10,506 nt of DNA, from positions 1-10,506 of the forward strand of contig JAOUNZ010000020.1 of the NCBI GenBank assembly GCA_029880665.1, in the 5' to 3' direction. Below, one piece after another: positions 1 to 6,779 of this stretch (positions are counted from its first letter, which is position 1; each line of letters opens with the position of its first letter). The DNA is from Candidatus Nitrosopumilus sp. Its GTDB lineage: Archaea > Thermoproteota > Nitrososphaeria > Nitrososphaerales > Nitrosopumilaceae. Made by a program: the position numbers and the translations under genes. The notes under the pieces were generated by a model, which was given only the letters and a program-made list of their open reading frames with translations, ran no database searches and was not told the origin of the DNA.

Positions 1-172
1 AACAATGGAAGAGCCCACTTCTAATTCAGACATGATGCCTATGCCAACAATGGAAGAGCCCACTTCTAATTCAGACATGATGCCTATGCCAACAATGGAA
101 GAGCCCACTTCTAATTCAGACATGATGCCTATGCCAACAATGGAAGAGCCCACTTCTAATTCAGACATGATG
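1..172 (+). repeat. Perfect 45-bp tandem repeat (3.8 copies seen) inside the cupredoxin gene
   Basis: Three complete 45-bp units lie at 1-45, 46-90 and 91-135, followed by a 37-base partial unit at 136-172. I see no mismatch between copies, even at third codon positions. Each unit encodes 15 residues (TMEEPTSNSDMMPMP), so changes in copy number keep the frame. The array reaches the left edge, so the true copy number is unknown. Perfect identity suggests recent expansion or homogenisation by slippage or recombination. The product is a flexible, acidic, methionine-rich linker between the presumed N-terminal anchor and the copper domain. Confidence 0.97.
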
Positions 173-469
173 GGAACTGTAGTTTCAATTCCAATAGGTG
201 CTGCAGTTCCAGGATGTGAGGATACTGATTCCTGTTATTTGCCATATGAAATTACAATATCTGTTGGTGACAAAGTCACTTGGAGTAATGATGATTCAGC
301 GGCTCACACGGTAACTAGTGGAAATACTAGTGCCGGATTGACTGGAGTATTTGATTCTGGGCTATTCATGGCAGGGTCTACTTTTGAATTTACATTTGAC
401 AAGGCAGCAACCTATGATTACTTCTGCATGGTTCATCCTTGGATGACTGGCAAAGTCATTGTACATTAG
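2..469 (+). CDS. Secreted blue-copper protein (cupredoxin, amicyanin/plastocyanin-like), 5' truncated
   Basis: Small type 1 copper protein, probably an extracytoplasmic electron carrier; ammonia-oxidising archaea use many of these in place of cytochrome c. Numbering from the ATG at base 5, residues 1-56 are a low-complexity Met/Pro/Ser/Thr linker made of 15-residue repeats. Residues 57-154 form the cupredoxin beta sandwich. The four copper ligands are visible: H101 in AAHTV, then C141, H144 and M147 in CMVHPWM, the short C-x2-H-x2-M loop seen in amicyanin and pseudoazurin. C71 and C77 could form a disulfide. The reading frame is open back to the window edge inside a repeat, so the ATG at base 5 is not the true start. 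The real start, and presumably a signal peptide or membrane anchor, lies upstream. The protein ends with TAG just after the last beta strand. The fold and ligands are certain; the specific redox partner is unknown. Confidence 0.9.
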   Translation, partial: TMEEPTSNSDMMPMPTMEEPTSNSDMMPMPTMEEPTSNSDMMPMPTMEEPTSNSDMMGTVVSIPIGAAVPGCEDTDSCYLPYEITISVGDKVTWSNDDSAAHTVTSGNTSAGLTGVFDSGLFMAGSTFEFTFDKAATYDYFCMVHPWMTGKVIVH

Positions 470-600
470 CAACTGTTTACAAATTCAATTATGATGTTTA
501 TATCCACTTTCTTACATTTGCATTAATTTCCGTTACCTCGCTATGATCATTATATTCTAAATATGTAGCGTTGATGACAAATAGGGCCTTAATGTTATGT

Positions 601-606
601 AAAAAA
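601..606 (-). terminator. Possible U-tract terminator of the universal stress gene
   Basis: A run of six A on the + strand, read as T6 on the minus strand, lies about 22 bases after the usp stop codon. Archaeal RNA polymerase commonly terminates at such U tracts without a hairpin. The 158-base gap (470-627) between the two convergent genes holds nothing else I recognise. This rests on one short tract, so it is weak. Confidence 0.3.
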
Positions 607-627
607 CTGAGGAAAGTTCATCTTGAA

Positions 628-1050
628 CTATTTAACTACTAATACTGGAATGTTGGTTTTATGCATGACATAATTTGACGTGCTTCCAAGAAATGCTTCT
701 TTCGCACCCCCAATTCCTCTTGCACCAATTACAATCATGTCAAATTTTCCATTCTTGGCAAATTTGACAATTTCAGAGCCAGTGTTTCCGCCACCTGTTT
801 TGTATTTAAAAGTGGCACCAGCTTTTTGAGCTTTATTCATTGCTGGACCTATGGCCTTGACAGCCTTATCTTGCGCATCATCTTTCATTTTTTTTGTGTA
901 TTTTATTCCAGCAGTTATAGGTAAATGAAATACATAAAATCCAGTAATTTCGGCATTACTTTCTTTTGCTATTTCAATTGCTCTATCCAATCCTCTCATT
1001 GAATTTGACGATCCGTCAAGAGGAACTAAAATTTTTTTAAATTTTGCCAT
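628..1050 (-). CDS. Universal stress protein (UspA family), ATP-binding type
   Basis: Single-domain Usp of 140 residues, the usual family length, probably a cytoplasmic homodimer. It opens with the family's first beta strand and loop, KKILVPLDGSSNS, with D12 at the position that contacts adenine in the ATP-binding Usp MJ0577. The C-terminal half carries the complete nucleotide motif G-x2-G-x9-G-S/T as G109, G112, G122 and S123, followed by the final beta strand PVLVV. This predicts an ATP-binding rather than UspA-type non-binding member. An in-frame ATG four codons upstream (1060-1062) would add MYWH. I prefer the ATG at 1048-1050 because the upstream TATA element predicts transcription starting almost exactly there, and because family members usually begin just before the KKILVP strand. 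The gene follows rad50 on the same strand after about 84 bases but has its own promoter. Its cellular role cannot be told from sequence. Confidence 0.9.
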   Translation of the reverse strand: MAKFKKILVPLDGSSNSMRGLDRAIEIAKESNAEITGFYVFHLPITAGIKYTKKMKDDAQDKAVKAIGPAMNKAQKAGATFKYKTGGGNTGSEIVKFAKNGKFDMIVIGARGIGGAKEAFLGSTSNYVMHKTNIPVLVVK

Positions 1051-1070
1051 ATGCCAATACATAATATTTC

Positions 1071-1081
1071 TAATATAAAAA
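1071..1081 (-). promoter_or_regulatory. TATA box of the universal stress gene
   Basis: Reading the minus strand, the element CTTTTTATATT is centred about 25 bases before the ATG at 1050, the normal TATA-to-start-site distance in archaea. The mRNA would be leaderless or nearly so, and no Shine-Dalgarno sequence is visible. Confidence 0.55.
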
Positions 1082-1090
1082 GTCCATTAA

Positions 1091-1106
1091 TTTTCAATGT
1101 TGAAAA
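1091..1106. promoter_or_regulatory. Perfect 7-bp inverted repeat upstream of the usp TATA box
   Basis: TTTTCAA and TTGAAAA flank a 2-base spacer. The site lies about 10 bases upstream of the usp TATA element and about 29 bases after the rad50 stop. Position and symmetry fit a dimeric regulator's site. The hairpin reading is less attractive because no T run follows it in the rad50 direction. Short AT-rich palindromes also arise by chance, so the function is inference. Confidence 0.3.
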
Positions 1107-1134
1107 CTAAATTGTAGTCAAAATTAATATCCCA

Positions 1135-3201
1135 TTACAGCGCTGTGACTTTACTGCCTTGCTCCGTTGATTCAAATCTGTAAATTTGTTCTACCGTTGA
1201 ATCTTCAAATATTTCTGCATCGTGTGTAATTATTAAAAATTGCATTCGTGATTCCGTATTTGAAATATTTGATAATTGCGATAAAACTCCTACTAGTGAC
1301 TTTTTTCTTTCAGCGTCAAGATGAGTTGTAGGTTCATCAAGTATCATTAGATTCAGATTTGATGCACCTAAAAGACTGGCCATACCTAATCGCAATGCTA
1401 ATGCGACACTTACCTTCTCTCCTCCACTAAGTGACTCTAACTCTAATGTCTCATTTTTTGAATAACATGTAATTGATATGTCTCTAGTTTTTTCTGATAA
1501 TGAAATTCTTTGAATTTTTGTATTAAGTAGTGTGAGGTACTCTGAAGATTTTACAGATACTGCATTTAATGCCCATGATCTTAGACTTGTTGCAATAGGT
1601 CCGTCTCTGCTGAAAATATTTGTTTGAATGTCTTCTAGATTTGACATGTATTCTTTTACGCTTTTTAGTTCTAGAATTGTACTTTGAATTGTTTTGATTT
1701 GCTCTTCTCCTTTGGAAATTTTTTCGGAAATTGCACCAATTTGCTGATCAATTTGAGATAAATTCACTTGTTTTTCATTAACCATTTTTTTGAGATTCAA
1801 AAATTCCTGTTCATTAAATCCGCTAGTTTCAATTTCCAGTTTCGAGATGTTCTCAAATATCATTTTTGCATGAGAATCAATTTGGGATATTTCTAGTAAG
1901 TTTTTGTCTGTTGAAGGAATTTTACGTTTTTTAGTTTCTACATCATTCTGAATTTTTATTAATTCTTCTTTGTTGTTAATTGAATGAGCTCTAAGTGTTG
2001 TTTCTGCATCTCTGGCCTTTTGTAATTTTTCTGAAAACTCCCTTCTTTTTTGTATATATGCTGTTTTCTCTTTTTCTGATGAATTGATTTTCTCTTGTAA
2101 TATGATGATTTCCTGTTTAATGTATTCTTCTTGAAAGAGTGGGTTTAATTTTTCTACACTTGAATCACAAACTGGGCATTTGTTATCTTTCAGGTGGAGT
2201 TTGGATGCTAGCATCTGTTTTTCTTTTAATGATGCTATTTGACTGCTGAATTCCTGGATTTTCTTTAATGTGTCATCAATCGCTTGCTCTGCTTTTTCTA
2301 TTTTGGATTCCAAATCTGTTTTTATGTTTGCGTGCTCAAAACATCCCTCACATTCCTGTATCTTACGTTCATCTTCATTGATTTCTCGTTGAATTTCCTG
2401 AATTGCTTCTTTTGCATATGATGATAATTCTCTCTTCCTTAATTCTAACTGATTAATTTTATCAATTTTTGGGGATTCTTTTTCCACTTTTTCCCTTAAT
2501 TCACTAACTTCGTCTTGTAATCTTTTTTGTTCTAATTCTAATTTGTCTTTTTCAGGTATTGCTTCTTGAATTTCTTTTTTATTTTGTTCTAAATCACGTG
2601 TAAGTATTTCGATATGAGTATCATCGTATCCAATCTTCCCTCTTATTCTTCCACGGAATTCTTTATTTACTACTTTCATTGATTCTGATGCCACATCTAG
2701 TTTGTCAATTCCTATGATTGCATTGAGTAACTCTTTGAATTCTTTTGGTTTTGAATTGATGATTGCATCTAATTTCCCCTGTTGTACAATTGATGCTATC
2801 TTTAATTTTTCAAAATCTAAACCAATAGTTCTTTCAACTTCTTGTGTCATTGATTCCCCAAATTGCTTTCTTTCACCTGCAGCAATTTCCACTTGTTTAT
2901 CTCCTAATATTTCTGAGAATATTGCAGCAAGATTTCCCTTGTTGTCTATTTTTCTTACTGCTTCGTATTGTTTTCCATTTATTGAAAATCCTATTTTTGC
3001 AAATCCTTGATTTGCACCTCGTCTAATCAAACTTTTATTTGATTTTCTGGTGTGCTGCCCAAACAATGCAAACGTAATTGCATCTATGATGCTAGATTTT
3101 CCTGCACCATTATCTCCAACAAAAACTGTGACTCCGTTTTCAAATCTTAATTTTGTGTCTGAATGTGCAAGAAAATCTCCCAATTCTACTGATGTGATCA
3201 T
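1135..3201 (-). CDS. rad50: DNA double-strand break repair ATPase Rad50
   Basis: ABC/SMC-type ATPase that clamps DNA and controls the Mre11 nuclease at broken ends. The N-terminal half-domain has Walker A GDNGAGKS at residues 29-36. A long coiled coil of roughly residues 150-540 is interrupted at its centre by the zinc hook C342-P-V-C345, through which two Rad50 molecules join. The C-terminal half-domain has the signature LSGGE at 591-595, Walker B LMILDEP with D622 and E623, the D-loop region THLDAE, and switch histidine H660 in ITHDAE. All motifs needed for ATP binding and hydrolysis are intact. At 688 residues it is shorter than Pyrococcus Rad50 (about 880), and the shortfall is in the coiled coil. 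Its ATG overlaps the end of mre11 by four bases (ATGA), indicating translational coupling and probably matched stoichiometry. It is the last gene of the operon. Confidence 0.97.
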   Translation of the reverse strand: MITSVELGDFLAHSDTKLRFENGVTVFVGDNGAGKSSIIDAITFALFGQHTRKSNKSLIRRGANQGFAKIGFSINGKQYEAVRKIDNKGNLAAIFSEILGDKQVEIAAGERKQFGESMTQEVERTIGLDFEKLKIASIVQQGKLDAIINSKPKEFKELLNAIIGIDKLDVASESMKVVNKEFRGRIRGKIGYDDTHIEILTRDLEQNKKEIQEAIPEKDKLELEQKRLQDEVSELREKVEKESPKIDKINQLELRKRELSSYAKEAIQEIQREINEDERKIQECEGCFEHANIKTDLESKIEKAEQAIDDTLKKIQEFSSQIASLKEKQMLASKLHLKDNKCPVCDSSVEKLNPLFQEEYIKQEIIILQEKINSSEKEKTAYIQKRREFSEKLQKARDAETTLRAHSINNKEELIKIQNDVETKKRKIPSTDKNLLEISQIDSHAKMIFENISKLEIETSGFNEQEFLNLKKMVNEKQVNLSQIDQQIGAISEKISKGEEQIKTIQSTILELKSVKEYMSNLEDIQTNIFSRDGPIATSLRSWALNAVSVKSSEYLTLLNTKIQRISLSEKTRDISITCYSKNETLELESLSGGEKVSVALALRLGMASLLGASNLNLMILDEPTTHLDAERKKSLVGVLSQLSNISNTESRMQFLIITHDAEIFEDSTVEQIYRFESTEQGSKVTAL

Positions 3202-4340
3202 AGTTTTTTCTCCTTTCTGAATTTCTCAAAATTCTCAAAAATTATCTGTGAAGCTTCTTTGACTTCACCTGCTGCCAATATTGGAAGTAACTCTCGTATT
3301 ACAAAATTTGCTGATTGTTCAGAACCTAGAGTGTTGACTGATAATCTGTACATTTCATCATCAATTACATTTGGCCTATCTAAGAATACTGATGAATCTG
3401 AAACTTGTTTTGTGCTGATTCTCCAAAAACATCTCAGAACAAGCAAGTTCAGTCTTGCAATTTGCTCCTGAATATGCTCAGTTTCTATAACGTCTCCCTG
3501 AATTTTTATCTCTATTATTGGTTTTTTTGTAGCATTGGAAATCTTCTCTGAAATACTATCTATGGTTTTTATTAATTCTTCATATTCTGTTTTGAATGAA
3601 AACTGTGGTCGTATATCAAGCTCGATCCAATTTGTTTTTGCTTCTCTTCCGGAAATATCAACTTGAAAAAATCCTTTCTTAGTTTCTTTGATTCCCTCAC
3701 TAGTTGTTGATTCTGTTGATCCAGGATATGCTACTGGCCCACTAAGATGATTGAACTCTTTGATGTCTTTGTCGTGAAGATGCCCCATTGCATAATATGT
3801 GAAATTTTTAGGCAAGTCTGTTGATTGTAACTCTCCTGCAAATTTATTGAACTCAGTAATTCCTTGATGTAACACTAGAATCTTATGTCCTGAATGATTC
3901 TGTGCAATTCTATCTATGGTTTTAAATTTGTCTTCATATTGTGAAATTTCTGCTTTTCTGATTTTATCAAATCCTGCAATTAGTGAGCCTCTGTATTCAA
4001 ATGGATTTCCTTGACCTATGTATTTTGAAAATCCTAAATTGTGATAAACATATGGAATTGGGGTTGTTCTTATTCGGCTAATGTCATGTTCACCTAAAAT
4101 AAAAAATGAGTCAACATTGTTTTCTTTTAATCTCTTTAACCCATTTGCCATTTGTACGATTGCAGTGCCATTTGGGTTAGGGATGTGAAAAATATCGCCT
4201 GCAAATATTACGAAATCCACATGATCCTTTATCGATGTATCTATCGCTTGATTGAATGCATCATACACATCTTGTGCTCTTTCTTCCGAGCCATACTGTA
4301 CTAATCCCAAATGCGTATCTGAAATATGAGAAAACAACAT
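3198..4340 (-). CDS. mre11: DNA double-strand break repair nuclease Mre11
   Basis: Mn-dependent phosphoesterase (3'-5' exonuclease and endonuclease) that works with Rad50 on DNA ends. The metallophosphatase motifs are in order: D8 and H10 in SDTHLG, D49 in FAGDIFH, GEHD at 83-86, H158 in LVLHQG, and H187/H189 in AMGHLH. These line up with Pyrococcus D8, H10, D49, N84, H85, H173, H206 and H208. The one oddity is E84, where the family normally has the metal-ligand asparagine (GNHD); the catalytic histidine H85 is kept. Residues from about 230 onward form the capping domain and the C-terminal Rad50-binding region. The length of 380 residues is normal for archaea. The start codon overlaps the herA stop by one base (TAATG), and the gene's end overlaps the rad50 start by four. 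I expect an active nuclease, with possibly altered metal preference. Confidence 0.95.
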   Translation of the reverse strand: MLFSHISDTHLGLVQYGSEERAQDVYDAFNQAIDTSIKDHVDFVIFAGDIFHIPNPNGTAIVQMANGLKRLKENNVDSFFILGEHDISRIRTTPIPYVYHNLGFSKYIGQGNPFEYRGSLIAGFDKIRKAEISQYEDKFKTIDRIAQNHSGHKILVLHQGITEFNKFAGELQSTDLPKNFTYYAMGHLHDKDIKEFNHLSGPVAYPGSTESTTSEGIKETKKGFFQVDISGREAKTNWIELDIRPQFSFKTEYEELIKTIDSISEKISNATKKPIIEIKIQGDVIETEHIQEQIARLNLLVLRCFWRISTKQVSDSSVFLDRPNVIDDEMYRLSVNTLGSEQSANFVIRELLPILAAGEVKEASQIIFENFEKFRKEKKL

Positions 4341-5872
4341 TAGTCTAATAACAAATCTTTTTGAACAAGCCCCTGTGTTGATTCGACTGCAGTTTCATTC
4401 ATTCTGTCTGCACTAGTCCATGCATTGACTGCGCTTTGGTCTGCACCCATTATTTTTTCCTTTACTTCTTCCACGTGCACTAGTGATGGAAGATTTGTCC
4501 ATTGCCCAACAAGAACTGCGTCTCCAACATTAAGCGATGTTAGTTGTGCAATTAACTCACGACTAGTCGATTCAGTCGCTGAGGCTATTTGACGCTGATC
4601 ATCTTCTTGAATGATCTTCATAATTGCAAAAGAACCCATCTGACTCAGTATATTTAGATCAACACTTCGCGGTCTTTGTGATACAATTCCTAGTCCTAAC
4701 CCAAACTTTCTTCCCTCTCTTGCAATTTTTGCAGCCCAATATTTTGCACTGGTGTCATGATCTTTTGGAATGAATACATGCGCTTCTTCTATAATTACAA
4801 AAATTGGCGAATTAAATCGATAGATCCTTTCTCTTTTTGCTCTTCCATGTCTTGCAATACTTGCATCTTTTCGGTCCTTGAGTAACTGTTGCAAGTAGAA
4901 TGCAACTGCGACATTAGCCTGTTTTTCTGAAAGCTCTGAAATATTGAGAATATTTATTCTACCTTCTTTGATAAAACTAATTGGATCTCCCATATCAGGA
5001 TCTAAAATATCTTCAAATCTTCTCTGAGCTTCTTCTACAATGTCTTGAACTCTGTATGCCGATGTTCTGATTTCTTTTATTTTCTTATCTTCTGAATTTA
5101 CTATGAAATCAATCTCACTTTCTAATTTGATCCAAAATTCTCTTGTTTCTCTTACTTGTTTTGTAAATGCCATTCTTAAAACACGTTGTTGGACGTTGGC
5201 ACCATCTCTTATTTCCAGAACTTCTGAGAATTGATCCGCGTCTAATAATCGTGGATTGATCTTTGCATCAATTACGTTGATGCGAGGAATGTTAAGAGAT
5301 GTATAATCATTATGATAATCAAAAATTATTATGGTGCCATTTAATTTTGAAATTTGTTTTGTAACTAGTGACACCAAATTACTTTTTCCCATTCCAGTCA
5401 TTGCTAATATTCCTAAATGTCTTGAAACGATTTTATCTAAATTCACTTTTGCATCAATTGTTTTGTTTCGTAAAAGATTTCCAATTTTTACCCATCCTTC
5501 TTTTTTCGGACTGAAAATTTCTTCTAGATCTTGTTTGCTTGGTAGACTTATTGCTGTGCCTGGAATTGGCGGGACTGCTGGTATTGTTGATTGACCTCTT
5601 CTTAAATTTTCTAAAAATCCTAAAACTCCAATGTGTGCAGTAAATGTCTTGTCTCTCTTGTTTAATTCTGCAATTTCTATACTTTCTTCCGCTTCATCAA
5701 AATTCCTAACATCCGTAAATGCAGCACTTGATATTGAGGATCTCTCGACTAATCCAAGAACTTCGCCTTCATCTGTGCTAATTTTGACGTATTCTCCTAC
5801 TGAAAGGGCTCTTGATGTAATTGCTGTGACAAATGTGGGTTTTGACTCCCCTATGACATAACCTAAACTCAA
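4340..5872 (-). CDS. herA: Bipolar DNA helicase/translocase HerA
   Basis: Hexameric FtsK/HerA-family ATPase that pumps DNA through its ring and feeds the NurA nuclease during end resection. Residues 1-90 form the HAS-barrel, which docks onto NurA. Walker A is GMGKS at 160-164 and Walker B is FVIIEEAH at about 358-365, with adjacent acidic E362/E363. The arginine-finger region AREGRKFG lies at 384-391 and the Q sensor in SQRPRS at 398-403. The 510-residue length is typical. The start codon is TTG (5870-5872), read from the frame and from its TTGA overlap with the nurA stop. No nearby in-frame ATG would keep the start of the HAS-barrel. The gene ends in a TAATG overlap with mre11. Because it sits between nurA and mre11, it can be assigned as repair HerA rather than a defence-associated relative. 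Confidence 0.96.
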   Translation of the reverse strand: MSLGYVIGESKPTFVTAITSRALSVGEYVKISTDEGEVLGLVERSSISSAAFTDVRNFDEAEESIEIAELNKRDKTFTAHIGVLGFLENLRRGQSTIPAVPPIPGTAISLPSKQDLEEIFSPKKEGWVKIGNLLRNKTIDAKVNLDKIVSRHLGILAMTGMGKSNLVSLVTKQISKLNGTIIIFDYHNDYTSLNIPRINVIDAKINPRLLDADQFSEVLEIRDGANVQQRVLRMAFTKQVRETREFWIKLESEIDFIVNSEDKKIKEIRTSAYRVQDIVEEAQRRFEDILDPDMGDPISFIKEGRINILNISELSEKQANVAVAFYLQQLLKDRKDASIARHGRAKRERIYRFNSPIFVIIEEAHVFIPKDHDTSAKYWAAKIAREGRKFGLGLGIVSQRPRSVDLNILSQMGSFAIMKIIQEDDQRQIASATESTSRELIAQLTSLNVGDAVLVGQWTNLPSLVHVEEVKEKIMGADQSAVNAWTSADRMNETAVESTQGLVQKDLLLD

Positions 5873-6705
5873 CCTAATACCTCACGTGAACCTATTTCAT
5901 TGCTTAATCCTAGCAAACTGACCATTTTTGCAAGTTCTTTATCAGATATTTTACAGTTATTGTGAGCAAGCTTTAGTGCATAAGGATATCCTCCCACACT
6001 TGTCTTGTACAATTTGTTCAATAATGACTTGATCTCATTTTCATCATGATCATTTCCTAATAATTCTAATTTGATTATTGGGGTGGAGTCACTAAGTCTG
6101 ACAAATGTTGATGATATTATTTTGTCAGAACCATATTTTTTTTCTACAAATATTTTACTAAATCCAGGACCTTTTGTTATATGATTGTAATAAAAAATAT
6201 CTCCTGCCAGAGAACCTAGACGCTCAAATTGTTTTTTTGTATTTGATGTCTTCGCAATAAATATCACATTATTTCGTTTCTTCATTGTTTTGACAACTAA
6301 TGCATCTAGTGATGATTGCCTTGTCATAAATTGAGAGTGAAGTGATCCATCCATTAAAACCAAGTCTACTTTATCTACTGTCTGTTCACATGCATCAATC
6401 TCCATCTTGCTTGCAATTCTTGAAAGATCTGTATCTGACCCCAGACCTGAGTCATGTAGATCTACTAGTACTTCCCCATCTGATTTGATTGAAACTGCAG
6501 TAGTTGCCCAAAGCTCAATTCCTTGAAATTTTGTATTGTTGAAACTACTGTCAATGCCTGCCATAGTCACTTCTTCTTTTATAGGTGTAAATTCTACCCA
6601 ATTCTCTCTTGCTTTTTGTAAAATTTGTTCAAATTTTGGTCCTCTTAGAACAGACAGTATTCTCTCTCTATTGATAATTACATCCTTGTAAACTGTATTT
6701 AGCAC
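5869..6705 (-). CDS. nurA: 5'-3' nuclease NurA
   Basis: RNase H-like, Mn-dependent single- and double-strand DNA nuclease. A NurA dimer caps the HerA hexamer to make the resection motor. Visible family motifs are: GIDSS at 50-54 with catalytic D52; the second acidic motif LMDGSL with D119; the IAKTS segment with K152; and the C-terminal GYPYALKLAH motif at 239-248. Length (278) is slightly below many homologues but no motif is missing. The start is GTG at 6703-6705: no in-frame ATG or TTG lies between it and an upstream stop, and a TATA-like element is correctly placed about 24 bases before it. It is the first gene of the nurA-herA-mre11-rad50 operon. In several hyperthermophiles nurA is instead the last gene of this set. 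It begins 74 bases after the stop of the surface-protein gene on the same strand, but that gene is probably a separate transcript. Confidence 0.93.
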   Translation of the reverse strand: MLNTVYKDVIINRERILSVLRGPKFEQILQKARENWVEFTPIKEEVTMAGIDSSFNNTKFQGIELWATTAVSIKSDGEVLVDLHDSGLGSDTDLSRIASKMEIDACEQTVDKVDLVLMDGSLHSQFMTRQSSLDALVVKTMKKRNNVIFIAKTSNTKKQFERLGSLAGDIFYYNHITKGPGFSKIFVEKKYGSDKIISSTFVRLSDSTPIIKLELLGNDHDENEIKSLLNKLYKTSVGGYPYALKLAHNNCKISDKELAKMVSLLGLSNEIGSREVLG

Positions 6706-6725
6706 AACAATACTTTGTTGGTTTG

Positions 6726-6735
6726 AATAAAATCT
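6726..6735 (-). promoter_or_regulatory. Possible TATA box of the nurA-herA-mre11-rad50 operon
   Basis: On the minus strand the AT-rich element AGATTTTATT is centred about 24-26 bases before the nurA GTG, which would give a leaderless mRNA. It is a weaker match than the usp element. The four genes downstream overlap one another, so this is the only clear place for an operon promoter in the window. Confidence 0.4.
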
Positions 6736-6779
6736 TTAGGTTATGCTGAACTTTGACAAAACTGTTCTCTCAAAACCAT

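Noticed and set aside
1..172. Direct repeats that might suggest a CRISPR array
   Set aside because: The 45-bp units are head to tail with no spacers and are translated in frame as part of the cupredoxin gene.
470..627. Gap between the cupredoxin and usp genes as a possible small RNA or tRNA
   Set aside because: I see no tRNA-like arms or strong stem, only AT-rich sequence with a T tract on the minus strand.
2702..3010. Open frames on the + strand inside rad50, and similar ones inside mre11, herA and the surface-protein gene
   Set aside because: They lie antisense to strongly conserved genes, are low in complexity, and have no family motifs or promoters.
1135..6705. HerA plus nuclease plus Rad50-like ATPase as a possible phage-defence island
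   Set aside because: All four are the canonical archaeal repair proteins with intact motifs in a tight operon. No integrase, toxin, SIR2 or other defence partner is present.
6706..6779. Surface-protein gene and nurA as one operon because they share a strand
   Set aside because: There is a 74-base gap with T-rich stretches and a TATA-like element before nurA, and the products are functionally unrelated.
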